Below are positions 10,099 to 21,502 of a stretch of DNA of 64,000 bases, piece by piece (the first letter of the stretch is position 1; each line of letters opens with the position of its first letter). The stretch comes from Epiperipatus broadwayi (Eukaryota; Onychophora; Udeonychophora; Euonychophora; Peripatidae). Made by a program: the position numbers and the translations under genes. The stretch is from positions 1-64,000 of the forward strand of contig JAQFVV010013366.1 of NCBI GenBank assembly GCA_028023455.1, in the 5' to 3' direction. A model generated the notes under the pieces. That model made no database searches. It saw only the letters and a program-made list of their open reading frames with translations, and had not been told where the DNA came from.

Positions 10099-11754
10099 AA
10101 TGGATTATATAATATATCTACTAAAAGTGAACGGAGTAAAAAAGAAGAGAATAATTTTATAAATTTATCTAATGTGGAATTTGATAATGATCAGTCAAAT
10201 GTTTTAAATAAAGGAGCTAAGTATGTATTGTTTGTAAATAGTGATGGCCAAAAGGCAACTATTATTAAGTCTGAAAGCAATAAATATAAAGAGTTATTTA
10301 AAAGTTGAATTACAGACAAAAATTAATAATGTTGTAAATAGTAGAATTAAATATAATAAAGGGGAATGAAAAGAAAAGTCTACAATATATAAATTTGTTG
10401 AGAAAGTGAATAAAGAAAGATCAATAGTAACAAGTGAGGATAAATGTTCTATATTTGTAATTTTAAATGAGTTGGACTATTAGAGAAAAATACATGAAGG
10501 TAAGGTTAAAGAAGGATATAAAAATGAAGTAAAGATTCTGGAAATAATATTAAAACAAGGTATAAATTATTGTTGAATTATATGAAAATGAAGAATTTAA
10601 TCAATGAGAAGGAATATAAATGTTTATTTCCTACAAGTTTTGAGCATCCATGTTTAGTAGAAAAAATTAAGATACATAAAGAGAATATGCCAATAAGGGT
10701 AATTTTGGATTTTAATAATTATATACTTAAAGGTATATATAATTTGATATATAAAAAGATTGTAGAAATAATTAGATTTGGAAATATTGTATAAGAATTC
10801 TGAAGAAATTGTTAATAAGCTAAATACTATTAAATTAAATAGAAATGGAATGATTGCATCATTTGATGTACCAAAGTGTACCTAAAAAGGATAGTATAGA
10901 AATAGTTATGATTAAATTAAAAACATATAATATTTTGTCAGAGGATTGGATATACATCACTAATGGTAGATGAGGTTTTGCATTTTAAATATAAGAAAGA
11001 ATTGTGGAGTATAGAAAAGGGATGGATTAAAGGGTGTGAGAGATTATCATCAGTAGTTTTAAGTAGTATAGAGGAGATTAGGGTGGATGAGTTTATAAAA
11101 AATAAAGGAATTATGAATATTATAGGTATGTGGATGATATTATTGTTATAGGAAATAGTAGAAGTATTGATAAAAAATTTTAATGAATTGAATAATAATA
11201 AATATAAAATTAGATTTCCAGTGGAGGAAGAAATAAATGGATTAAAACATTTAGATATTTTGGTGAAGAGAGAAATGATGAATGAAATAATGGTAAAGCA
11301 TTATATTAAAAAATAGAAAAATTAGAGGTTTAATTGATCCAATGTTATATCAGCCATGGTGTCAAAAAGTAGGGGCTTTAAAGGGATTTAAGTTATAGAC
11401 TGATAAACTTACATTAGATAAGAAAGAGACATATGAAAAAAAATTAGAGATAGAGAATGATTATGTTAAAACAGGATATAAAAGAAAGATAAGTAAAACT
11501 ATTTTTTTGAAATCAAAATATAAATAGTAGAAATAAATATGATAAAAATAAATATAAACATTATAAGTGGATGTCTATTCCATATTCAAGGGAAGTGTAT
11601 AAAAAGTTAGTAAGAGAGAAGTTACCGGATAATGTAAGAATAGCTTGGGAAAATAGTAAATCTTTGGGGAGATGGTTATGTAATACCAATAGGATAGATG
11701 GTGTTAATAGTAAGGGAGGAATGGTTTATAAAATTGAATGTGGAAGTTGTAATA

Positions 11755-11835
<81 letters not shown>

Positions 11836-12105
11836 GCAAGAGGACAAATGATAAGTGATAGAGGAAAGGAACATGATTAATAGGAGAGATATTAGGTCAG
11901 GATAATGTATACTTTATTTAGATACTGATCTTAAAATGGAGTGTGAAAAGAATATTAGAATTATAAAACATATTAAAGATTATCGAAAAAATATGTTATG
12001 AAACTTTATGCATTCAGAAAAATTTGGATACATGTGTAAATATAGTTAAAGGTTCAGCAAAATTAGTTGAAAAATGGGCATTGTTAGATAATTGGAAGAT
12101 TTAAA
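10099..12105 (+). pseudogene. PLE-A copy 2: Penelope-like reverse transcriptase and GIY-YIG endonuclease, broken
   Basis: A longer copy of the same Penelope-like protein. Recognisable in order: the N-terminal block with STKSERSKKEENN and VLNKGAKYV (10114-10305), KIHKENMPIRVILDF (10666-10713), a motif B region near 11000-11060, an intact YRYVDDIIVIG near 11123-11155 in a different frame, and the endonuclease start GMVYKIECGSCNKIYI at about 11720-11765. A TA microsatellite then splits the YIG motif. Stops and frameshifts lie between these parts, including a TAG where copy 1 reads GAG (about 10480). The stretch to about 12105 (KGSAKLVEKWALLDNWKI) looks like the natural C-terminus. Dead element. 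Confidence 0.85.
11757..11832. repeat. (TA)n microsatellite inside the GIY-YIG coding region
   Basis: About 75 bp of TA repeats following AATAAGATATATA. In the local frame it adds a run of alternating Tyr-Ile between CNKIYI and LGKRTND. The expected endonuclease sequence would go directly from KIYI to G, so the array most likely grew from the ATATAT that encodes the YI of the motif. Confidence 0.9.
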
Positions 12106-13185
12106 TTTATAATAAAAAATCATGGTAGAATTGTGGTTGAGGGTTTATAAATGGGGAGAGGGAGTAGAATAGTTATTTGTATAGGTATATAAAAATATAT
12201 AAGTATTTATATTGTTTCAAAATTATTATTATTATTTATGTTTTTCTTTTTGGGTCATGTATTTATGTTTATATGTATAATGTTAATTATATTGTTGAAG
12301 GTAAAATAATGTCTAATAGATGGAGTAAATGTAGTTAATAGGTCATGTGACATATAAAACTTTATGTCTTGAAAAGGTCTCAAAAAAAGATGAAAGCTGG
12401 GTTGATAATTAAATAATTATAAATATAATTATTTGTTTCAATTATATTTAGATTGATTATTATATATTAATTAAATACACTGTTTTAAAATAAAAATGAA
12501 TTTGATTTTGCTTACATTTCAAATGTTCAGAGCTTATGTTCTCATTAAATTTAAATAATACTTTCAATTTTTTTTTAATTTTAGTCATTAATTAAACAAC
12601 TTTTATATTTTGTATTCTGTTTATTTCAATTATACTATCATGATTATAAATACCATCTACTTATTAGTTCATAAGTAATCAAAGCAAAAAAAAAAATGTT
12701 ACTGTATTTTATTAAGATATTTAAATTATATTATCAGCTTTTTCTTTTAAGTTTTAAACAAAATAAAGATGTATGTCAAATAATATGCAAATTTCCTAAC
12801 TTTTCAGAATAAAAATTCTTTAATTAATTATGTGAATTTTTATCAATTTCAAGTAAGATCTGGAATAATTTTTAAAATCATACTAAACAGTTGGTAGCCT
12901 ATTGCAGAGACATCCAAAATATGGCCCATGGAGAGGGTTTGTATGGCCCTAGAGCTTTTGATCTTTTCAATTGAAAAAATAATGTTCTTAAATATCTTAA
13001 TTCTTTCACTGATCGATAATCTTATGTTGATATTATTATCTGGTGTTTTTACATCACTGTATATCAATATATTTTCCAAATGTAAATTCATGAAATAGCC
13101 TTGCACAGTTACTAATGGAAGGACTCAAGTAATTTAATATATGTACTGCATTTATTATTTTGGATATTGCATTTACATTTTCTTC
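12106..13185. other. 3-prime flank of PLE-A copy 2 and AT-rich DNA
   Basis: 12,106-12,420 is probably the untranslated end of PLE-A, without a match elsewhere in the window. 12,420-13,185 has no recognisable gene. The words ATATGGCCCATGG and GTATGGCCCTAGAGC near 12,917-12,955 resemble the ends of some hAT-derived repeats, but I cannot define an element. Confidence 0.4.
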
Positions 13186-13282
13186 CAAAATGTAAGCTTG
13201 TGGTTAAGACCTGTAGAGGTCCCTACTATCACATTTTCATGTGCACATTCTTGAGGTTACAGCCTTAGTAAATATTATTACT
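13186..13282 (+). repeat. repB fragment
   Basis: Matches repB: AAGCTTGTGGTTAAGACC, TGTAGAGGTCCCTACTATC, CTTGAGGTTACAGCC, TTAGTAAATATTA. Only one arm is present; no inverted partner or target duplication is seen. Confidence 0.7.
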
Positions 13283-14303
13283 TAAGATTGGAAAGCCTGA
13301 CTGTAATCCAGAAAGTATTAAATTTTACTAGACACAGATTTTTGATATAATGCATCCTAGTGAACCCCTTAGATTAGCTGTACATGGGATTATATAAAAA
13401 TTCATTTATCTGAAAATGATACAATGATATAACAAACAGCAAAACTCATCAAAAACTAAATATATTTAGAGCATTGTGCCATCTAATATCTACTAAAGAT
13501 TGGTATTATAGATCAAGGTACAACTTGAATTGTCTTTGAAAGAGTGAAGGTTACAGTCACAGAAGATAGACTGGTACAATCAAAGAACAATGCAGATAAA
13601 CCAGAATGTTTTATGGCCACAAAAGTGTCCAAACCATGAAGTGCTGCAAACTGCATTCAGTTAGGAGTAACAGTGAGAATTGATACTTCTTTCATAAATC
13701 AGAGAGAAACCAGTGATAACAGAGTTGGGGATTTGTTCCTATTGCCTTTTATTATGAATGCCATTAACCACAAGATCATTACTTCATGGCACTATATTGT
13801 TTGTTGGTGAATCACAAATTTGTCTGGATATCAAAAATGACCAAAGTCCATACTTGGTAGGGATGTGGGTATGAAATGTTCAACTGCCATCCATGACTGT
13901 ATAAGGTAATATCATTTAGAAAAGTCCAGCATACCCATGACATTTTATAAAATCATTTTGCCTAAAGTTTATTTATATTACATTCTTTGATGAAATTTAA
14001 AATTCAACATAGCAAAGATAAAGTGTATTATATATATATATAATAAATTATTAAATCTGTATTTATATTTTTATTTCTATGCAACCTATTTTTTTTCTGT
14101 GCAAGTATCTGTTAATCATGCATTTATTACATATTTTCAATATAATTTGAATGTTGAAAATATTCATTTGAGAAAGTTTGTAATCTCACAGTCAAAAAAA
14201 ACAACAACAATTAGCCACTTTTAATTTGGTTTCACTTTAGCAGGTAATTTATTTGCAAAAGAAGACCTTATGTTGTATCTTAAGTTTTGAAGGAAAAGAT
14301 TTA
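13283..14303. other. Unassigned stretch
   Basis: 13,490-13,930 is somewhat less AT-rich and gives broken open frames on the plus strand (for example VKVTVTEDRLVQSKNNADK and VGDLFLLPFIMNAINHKI), suggesting an old decayed coding element, but I do not recognise the family. The rest is AT-rich with a short TA run near 14,028. Confidence 0.35.
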
Positions 14304-14317
14304 ATAACATAAAATTT

Positions 14318-15441
14318 AAACCATTAAGCATCACATGATCACTATCTTATACTAGCACATAATTGTTTATAAACAAAGAAAACTCTCCATACAGTATTGC
14401 CACCCTGTGGCAACCAGAGTAATCAATGAATGCCAGGAGGCTTTTTGCATAAAATCTCTATCTAATGCCTACTCATCCAATATTCCCAGACTAGTTTCTG
14501 GCTTGTGGCCATCATCAGTGAGGAGCTTTGGATCTGAGAGCACTGCACCTAGATCTTAGGATCTAATGCACCCCTCAAGCACCCACCTTTTATCTCTACT
14601 TAACTACAAAACTATGAGAATGAAATTGAAAACACAAAACTATTTTCAATCTAAGCTTAATAGCTTATATAGTCATATGGGTCTGAACTCAGTTCAGCAC
14701 TCATACATGTTGGTGTCTTTGGCTCTTTAACAACCATAGCCACCACTATCCTATTAGGCAGGATTGGTGTTAAACCATTAAGCATCACATTATCACTATC
14801 TTATACTAGCACATAATTGTTTATAAACAAAGCAAAATTCTCCATACAGTATTGCCACCCTGTGCCAACCAGAGTAATCAATGAATGCCAGAAGGCTTTT
14901 GCATAAAATGCCTATCTAATGCATATTCATCCAATATCCCCAGACTAGTTTCTGCCTTGTGGCCATCGTCAGTGAGGAGCTTTGTTTATAAACAATTATG
15001 TGCTAGTATAAGATAGTGATAATGTGATGCTTAATGGTTTAACACCAATCCTGCCTAATAGGATAGTGGTGGCTATGGTTGTTAAAGAGCCAAAGACACT
15101 AACATGTATGAGTGCTGAACTGAGTTCAGACCCATATGACTATATAAGCTATTAAGCTTAGATTGAAAATAGTTTTGTGTTTTCAATTTCATTCTCATAG
15201 TTTTGTAGTTAAGTAGAGATAAAAGGTGGGTGCTGGAGGGTTGCATTAGATCCTAAGATGTAGGTGCAGTGCTCTCAGATCCAAAACTCCTCACTGATGA
15301 TGGCCACAAGCCAGAAACTAGTCTGGGGCTATTGGATGAGTAGGCATTAGATAGGGATTTTATGCAAAAGCCTTCTGGCATTCATTGATTACTCTGGTTG
15401 GCACAGGGTGGCAATACTGTATGAAGAATTTTGCTTTGTTT
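14318..15441. mobile_element. repG composite (tandem plus inverted units) with 14-bp target duplication
   Basis: Composition: a full unit 14318-14771 (minus orientation by the convention GATCATGTGATGC = plus), a second, truncated unit in the same orientation 14772-about 14982 (period 454 bp), then a full unit in the opposite orientation 14983-15441. ATAACATAAAATTT stands immediately outside both ends (14304-14317 and 15442-15455). The units have no open frame of note. Conserved words include CCATACAGTATTGCCACCCT, CTTGTGGCCATCATCAGTGA and GCACTGCACCTAGATCTTAG. Related composites occur at 23890-25014 and 34085-35320. Confidence 0.8.
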
Positions 15442-15455
15442 ATAACATAAAATTT

Positions 15456-16010
15456 GTCATTTAGTGTTGTCAGCAAAGAAATTTCAGTATTCTTCGTTGA
15501 AAATGTCCTAGCATTAATTCGATTAACCGTGTGGTTAATAATTTTTATTAGTCATTCATTAGACTGTGGATTATCCAATAATGAATAATATTTCTGTAAT
15601 GTATTTTTCACTGCACCATACTCTCATGCCAGGTACTCATATGATTATGATTACTTCCCTCCATAAGATATTAAAATTGGTTAGAATCCAGACCCCATCA
15701 GTCATGAATATTACGCTACAAAAATATTAACCATTGTGGTAATATCTAGAAACGTACAATTTAATTTTTACAATGGTTCAAAAAATGTTTTTAACACCAT
15801 AACAGGATTTGAATTTGTAATAAAGAACATTTATTTAAAGCTGAATGAACACTTTCAATATTGATTAATATCATAATTATAGCATTATGTAACTAAAGAA
15901 AGTTGAGATCTAGATTTAAAGTTATTTTTGAATATTAAATAATAGATGATCATAAAATTGAATTTTTATGAGGATATTTACATACTAATGATGAAAGTAT
16001 CATTTTTTAG
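15456..16010 (-). repeat. Penelope terminal-repeat relic and AT-rich DNA
   Basis: 15,510-15,720 shares words with the outer Penelope pseudo-LTR sequence at 58800-58960 and 32140-32290: TTTTTATTAGTCATTCATTAG, GAATAATATTTCTGTA, TTTTTCACTGCACC, ATAAGATATTAAAATTGG. No hammerhead core is present. 15,720-16,010 has nothing recognisable. Confidence 0.45.
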
Positions 16011-16019
16011 AAAGAGGGG

Positions 16020-17830
16020 TGCTAGAGTCCTTTTTATTGATGGTGTGAAGATCTTTAGCTTGTGATCACACCAACTTCGCCTTTCTCTTTTTGTCATCTC
16101 TCTTGGAACAAACAATGTCAGCTATAGAGAGATCAAAGTTACGGCCTGATTTCAACTCATAATCCAAGAAAATGGAATAGTATTCATTGCTTTTCATGGC
16201 CCATTTGTATAGATATTTATACTGGGCAAGTCTTGTAGATAAGTTAGTTCAGGTTTTACCATAGTAAGATTTCAAGCAATTAGGTTCTTTGCAATTAATT
16301 TTGTACACAATTCGATGTGAAGCACCTGTAGGTATTTTATCATTTGAATTATTTAATAATGTATTTAAAGATTGAGGAGATAAAAAAACCGATACTGTAT
16401 TTATTGGTACAAATGTTTTTTTAATTTGTGTGTGAGTTTCAAAATATAAGGGAGAATAGAACATGTTTTATTATCGGGTTGAATGTTTGTAGGGTGCAAA
16501 ATTTTGTTATAAAAATGTGCGGATAATTGCGGTTATTATTTTTAGAATTACACCCAATGTTTATTAAGTCTTTAGTGTATATTTCAATGTTTCTTCTCCA
16601 ATAAGTCTCAAATTTGAATAGCTTTAAGTTTCTATGGAGAAAGTCTTTGAGACCAGTGCATTTATGGGAAAAGAGAATATTAGATGCCTCTTACATTTAA
16701 TGGTTTTAAAATCACCCTATAATCTAAAGCATTGTCTTGTCTGATGATTCTAAGTTTAAAAATTTTATGTGGTGCAGGAGCTCATCTCCTTTCTTGATGG
16801 TCCAAGTTAGAGCATTTGCAGCTGCTATTTCAATATGAATTTTATTAATAGTTTTTTTTTTTTTTTTTTGTATGTGGGTTAGCACATACAAAAGTATCAT
16901 CCACATATATGAAATATAAGACTGTATATGACAGACACTCAAATTTTGACAAAATCAAATTCTCATAATTTGACACATACAGACTACAGACAACCCCACT
17001 GAATGGGAGCCCTATAGGCCAGCCATGATTCATTTTATATGTTTTGTAATTAATTGATGTGATTGTTTCGTCACTAGTCCAATTTAATGTGTCCATAATA
17101 AAGTTTTTTTCTCAATGTTATAAATAACTTGCTGCAAAAATTATTCTATGATTTTAATAGATTCATAACGAGGGACAGACTCATACGATTTTTTTAACGC
17201 CCAGAGACACAATTTTGCCGCTATTACCGATTTTGAATATTTTCGATAAATTCATACAAAGATTTCAAACTGTATAAACCAAAACCAAGGGTCATCTATG
17301 ACCTAAGAGGCAATACGCTTAGCTGAGTAGTAAAAGTACAAGGCACCTAAATCAAGAAAAAGCTAAAAGGCAAATTTTGCTTGTGCAGCTTTATGGCAGC
17401 AGACAGGTATATTTTATAGTAATCAGAGCTTGACAGTGTTTTGTCTCGATGTTTTCTAAGAATTAAAGCAATAAATTTATTTTTTCTAGCCTTTAAATTA
17501 TAATCTTTTACTTCTGTAAAACGCAATCTACCATTTTGCTGGCTGGTTTTAGAGTCAAACTCTTGTCGTTTTAAAAGTACAAATCTATTGCCTTTATCTT
17601 CTTTCAGGCAAATTAAGGTATTCTGTAATAAAATTTCTAATATACTTAATATTATAAAATTTCTAATATACTTAATGCCTTTTTTATAAGTCTTTCTTTC
17701 TATGAGTCGTTTTGATATTTAGATTCAAAATCAGTGACTATTTCCATTTCAGGATAGCGCCATTTACCGCCTACAAATCTGGATGCGTAATTTAAAAGTA
17801 AAAAGTAGGCAAATTAATAACTAAAACTTT
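16020..17830 (-). pseudogene. PLE-B: second Penelope-like element protein, degraded
   Basis: Minus-strand remains of a Penelope-like reverse transcriptase with GIY-YIG endonuclease, from a lineage different from PLE-A. From 5-prime to 3-prime: an N-terminal piece near 17,700-17,790 (SRFVGGKWRYPEMEIVTDFE), RT motif B as NHGWPIGLPFSGVVCSLYVS (about 16,975-17,030), motif C as YFIYVDDTFVCANP (about 16,870-16,910), then IVYKINC..PNCLKSYYGKT (16,249-16,315), the GIY-YIG start, continuing in another frame as LSTRLAQYKYLYKW and SGRNFDLSIADIVCSKR down to about 16,060. Several frameshifts and stops, and an A-run near 16,850, break it. It has the tail block expected after GIY-YIG, so the 3-prime end is nearly complete. 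Confidence 0.8.
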
Positions 17831-18780
17831 ATTAATAAATTATGAAAATGTATAACTATTCAAGACAAAACTTTGGAAGGTATTAAATGTGTATATTTAT
17901 TCTGTTAGATACATGAAAAACAAAGTAAAAAAAAAAAACATTGAACTGGTCAAAAAAAAAAAGAATATGGAAGGAAGACCCATAACTCTGAAGTAAAACG
18001 GCCCCAAAACACACACACTATTTATATATATATATTATTTTAACGCTTTAAAATATTTATGAGGTGAAAACCAAGACTGTTGTTACAAGTGGGCAATTAC
18101 GGATTCTTATTTCTTTTATTAATAAAATTATCTAAAAAACAAATCAAGAAAAAAATTCATTAATTAAATGGACTAAAAGTAAAAAAACAAAAACATGAGA
18201 TATCTCTTCGTAAAAATGAGAAATAATCATTTAATTGATAAGAAAACGCAAATCAAGGATTAAAGAAGCCCTACAAATCATGCTATAAACTAAGTTGCCC
18301 ATTTAATTTTTTTTTTTAAAATAAAATTTTGATCCAAAATAAAATCCAAATATAATTTTAAATTTAAAAAAGGAGAAAATATTTTAATAACTAAAAAGCA
18401 TTTAACAAGGCAGCACTTCCTTAAGAAATTTCCAACAATGTTAATCTTTAACTCTTAATTGTCTATAGAACGCGTCTTTGAAATTGTACTTTATGGTTTA
18501 TATACATCTATGGTGAACTTTATCATTTACATAAAAAGTAAATATTATTTGTAACTTAATATTTTATTGTATTTAAAAAGTACGTTTATTTATAACAACA
18601 ACAACAAAAAAACGTTTATTTAGTTATAATTTACCTAATATTAATTTTTTTATTTTAAAACTTTGGTTCCATAGATAGATTCGTTCTAAGAAACTATTTA
18701 GTCATTATAACTATGTATAATCATTATAATTATTTAAGAGTTGTGTTTGCCTGAAAGATTGTGAAATAGTAGTTTAATTA
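17831..18780. other. Noncoding AT-rich stretch
   Basis: Homopolymer runs, a short CA run near 18,010 and TA runs only. No gene or named repeat found. Confidence 0.45.
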
Positions 18781-19187
18781 TATATTGAATTATTTCCATC
18801 ATCTAATATTAATTGTTAATATATTTTAGAAAAATTCAAACTTTATTTAAACTTTTCGAATACATTCAACTCTTAGTAATAACACTTAGATTAGTATAGA
18901 ACAAACAACACAATGTTTCAAATTATATTATTCTCCTATCTTCTCAGGGATCACTGGCCTGATCAAAAAAGAGTAATAGCAGGACCGGATTTATATATAT
19001 TAGACCCTAAGCTAATACCAAATTGAGGTCCCTTCCCCAATTTATTTTTAATTGTATAAAAAAGACACTTATGTCTATTTACACAGGTTATTAATACATA
19101 GCAAAGTCTCATTAAATTATTTATTTTTAAGACATGCACAATGTAAATTAAGCAAAATATAATATAAACTAGAAACATACAAATATA

Positions 19188-19420
19188 TATATATATATAC
19201 AAATACAAAAACTGTATTAAGAACAATGCTTTATTAAGATTAATAATATTGTAGTGCTTAGCACTCTTTTGACTGATAATCGTGGTCTTACTCCCCATCT
19301 CTGTTACAAGCATTGCTACTTTTATAATGATTATCAGTCAAAGGCATGCTAAACACTACAGTGTTATTAATGTTAATAAAGCTTTGCTTTTAATACAGTT
19401 TTTGTATTTGTATATACATT
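19188..19420. repeat. Foldback repeat inside the hAT-like element
   Basis: Arms 19,188-19,280 and 19,322-19,420 are about 80 percent reverse-complementary (CAAATACAAAAACTGTATTA against TAATACAGTTTTTGTATTTG; TTTGACTGATAATC against GATTATCAGTCAAA), with a loop of about 42 bp. Confidence 0.75.
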
Positions 19421-19576
19421 ACATTCGCGAAGATAAAGCTTTCATAAATTTTACTTAGATATGTTCAACATAAACATTGTATTCATTGAAAATGAAGCAA
19501 TCTAAAAATACTGTCTACTCAATATTTTTCAAATCAAAACCCGCTATCTACCCAGTTAAGACTGACTGTAAAACAA

Positions 19577-20128
19577 ATGCTCAGGAAGTCAAGATACTGG
19601 TGGATAGGACCAAAGCTGGTCGACTTTATAATCAAGTTTAACTTGTCCTTCTTGCCTACCAGTCACTTTTTGGTGATGCAAAGAGGATTTCATCAAATAA
19701 GTGCCATGTGTAAACTCTATAATGTGCATGAAGAAACACTGGAGCACATCTTCTATGCCTACTCATACCTGAGTTGCATGAGAAACAAAATTATCACAAG
19801 CATTTCCTCTGGCTGTGGCAATGTCCTGTCAATTGATCAAGCAATTAAAGAAGGAAACTATGCAACTATCAGTCTAGTGGCATGCCTACTACATGCCTTA
19901 TGGACCACCAGGTACCAACATACCTTCAGGCAAAGACATAGTGATCCTTGGAAAACTTTTAAAACAATACTAATAAGCACAAAGAATAGAGATCAACTCA
20001 TTGTGCCAGAGCATCTCTTTGTAGACACATGGGCACAGATTATCATTTGTGAGAATGAGACAACATCTCAGACTACTGCGCTAAATGTTGTGATGACAAC
20101 ACCACACAGATTGGTTGCAAACCTTTGA
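19577..20128 (+). pseudogene. LINE ORF2 C-terminus with zinc-finger-like end, 5-prime truncated
   Basis: A 183-codon open frame. Residues 26-60 (LPTSHFLVMQRG, then CKLYNVHEETLEHIFYA) match the pattern of the zf-RVT region that follows the reverse transcriptase in several non-LTR retrotransposons, where the usual pattern is C-x-x-C...ETLEH...C. The second and last cysteines are replaced by tyrosines, so metal binding is probably lost. A tail with WTTRYQHTFRQRHSDPWKTF is also of the kind seen in these proteins. No RT catalytic motif precedes it. It is followed by a TAATAAAAAAAAA tail at about 20,193-20,207, the expected 3-prime end of a 5-prime-truncated LINE insertion. Family uncertain. Confidence 0.65.
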
Positions 20129-20524
20129 ACTTCTATATGAAACTCTTGTAATTACCAAATGTAGCTACCTGACACTGTAAATTTTTTTTCTTAATAAAAA
20201 AAAAATAGTATCATCAAAAGACAAACTATGAAGTTTACATTTTAGGTGACCGCTGGAAGCTAAGGCCCAAGCTTTAGCTTAATTACCTTAATGGTAAATC
20301 TGGCATTGAGTATTAGTATGTGAATCAAACCTGGAACCTTAGATTTGTGAATAATGAATTTAAGAGACAATACAACCAACTAGACTATTCTGCTAAAGAC
20401 AACATTCAGTAGAAATTTCATATACTAAATACATTTGACATTCAATATTCATTCCAACATTTAATTACAACTAGTAATAGTTTGTCTAAAAGTTTGTGAT
20501 GATGGTATTTTAATAGAAAGTATA

Positions 20525-20905
20525 TTGTGTTAAACTATTTACATTACCTAACATTAATTGTTAAAGATCTTTATAAAAATTCAAAGTTCATCTAAAATTT
20601 TCAAATATGATAATCTGTTAGAAAATAGCAATTAAAAGAGCAGAAACTGAAGATTAAAAGAAGAAAAAAATTGCAAATATAGCAAAAGTAGCAGGCTGCT
20701 TATGTATGAGTGAACATATGATTGGTAAATAACAACCATATTGGACAGAGACAAAAAAGTACAAAAAAGAAAATTCTAGGAAGCTGAGCTACTCACATGA
20801 AAATGGCAAACTACATCTGTGCCATTATTAAATATTGGATGTATTTGAAAAGATTGAATAAAATTTGGATTTTTCTAAAAACATTTAACAATAAATATTA
20901 AATTC
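20525..20905. repeat. SINE-1 inverted pair, internally deleted
   Basis: Left arm 20,535-20,630 (minus: CTAACATTAATTGTTAAAGA, AATTCAAAGTTCATC) and right arm 20,820-20,905 (plus: TATTGGATGTATTTGAAAAG, AATTTGGATTTTTCTAAAAA) are inverted. The centre (20,640-20,820) resembles the centre of the unit 1 pair: TTGGACAGAGACAAAAAAGT and CATGAAAATGGCAAAC correspond to TTGGATAGAGTAAAAAACAC and CATGACAATGCCAAAC at 5,188-5,255. The tRNA-related parts of both arms are missing. Confidence 0.55.
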
Positions 20906-21502
20906 TGGAAAAAGTCTAACTTATAATTACTATTTAAAAGCTGTCTTTTTGAAAATAAATAATGTACTCCTTTTCTTTTAGTTTCTGCATCACAGATGAA
21001 TGACTATAAGCTATTCATAAGAGAAATCGCTTTTGACATCTGGTAATATTCCAACACTAAAATGACAGACTGAATTCAACAATTTCATTCACCTGGTCAA
21101 AGTTATTTTTATTCTCTCCTCAATTAGGAAATGGCTTACAAAATGTATTTCGCAAGTGGATCAATCCTCTCACTATTCATAACATGCAATTTAAAGATAT
21201 AGCTATTAAACTCACTACATGCTTGATTATTTTTTGGTGGCTCTGAACATTACATCATTCTCTAATCATAACAGTTAACTATTACTATAGTTTAAAAAAC
21301 TATTATTTGTTTTGGGTATATAATTATAAACAGGCAATACATTTTGCTAATACTTTGACTGAGTACTGCGTTGTTGATCAGACTAGAAAGGTGTGCAAAA
21401 AATATGCAACATATACAACACTTTATTAATGTATATACTTGTGATAAAATCCAAACGTATGCAAATATTTTAAAACATTTTCATAATAAATATTATGTAA
21501 AT
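20906..21502. other. Noncoding AT-rich stretch
   Basis: No gene or shared repeat recognised. Confidence 0.4.

Larger units (their letters stand above)
8106..11610. repeat. Segmental duplication, unit 2
   Basis: Second copy of the block described for 4860-8105. It continues beyond the point where unit 1 is cut, so the PLE-A copy here keeps the GIY-YIG region and 3-prime part (to about 12,420) that unit 1 lacks. Confidence 0.75.
18979..20307. mobile_element. hAT-like nonautonomous element
   Basis: The ends are GCAGGACCGGATTTA on the left and, in complement, AATGCCAGATTTA on the right. Inner words are also shared in inverted form (CTAAGCTAATACC against ATTAAGCTAAAGC). GAGTAATA (18,971-18,978) and GAGTATTA (20,308-20,315) flank it, a 7-of-8 match to the 8-bp duplication expected of hAT transposons. 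The GGACCGGATTTA-type end is typical of hAT elements. No transposase is inside; it contains a hairpin and a LINE fragment. Confidence 0.55.
18781..20430 (-). mobile_element. SINE-1 copy, minus orientation, split by a hAT-like insertion
   Basis: Left piece 18,790-18,978 has TTTCCATCATCTAATATTA, ACATTCAACTCTTAGTAAT and the CTTCTCAGG block. The right piece 20,308-20,430 resumes with the tRNA-related part (GTGAATCAAACCTGGAACCT, a B-box in complement) and GTAGAAATTTCATATAC. Removing 18,979-20,307 plus one copy of the 8-bp duplication restores the usual order. Confidence 0.7.

Noticed and set aside
11571-11858. Open frame with a long Tyr-Ile repeat as an independent gene
   Set aside because: It is the GIY-YIG part of the PLE-A pseudogene extended by a TA microsatellite.
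18963-19313. Minus-strand open frame of 116 codons
   Set aside because: It runs through a TA tract and the left arm of a foldback repeat inside the hAT-like element; no motif.
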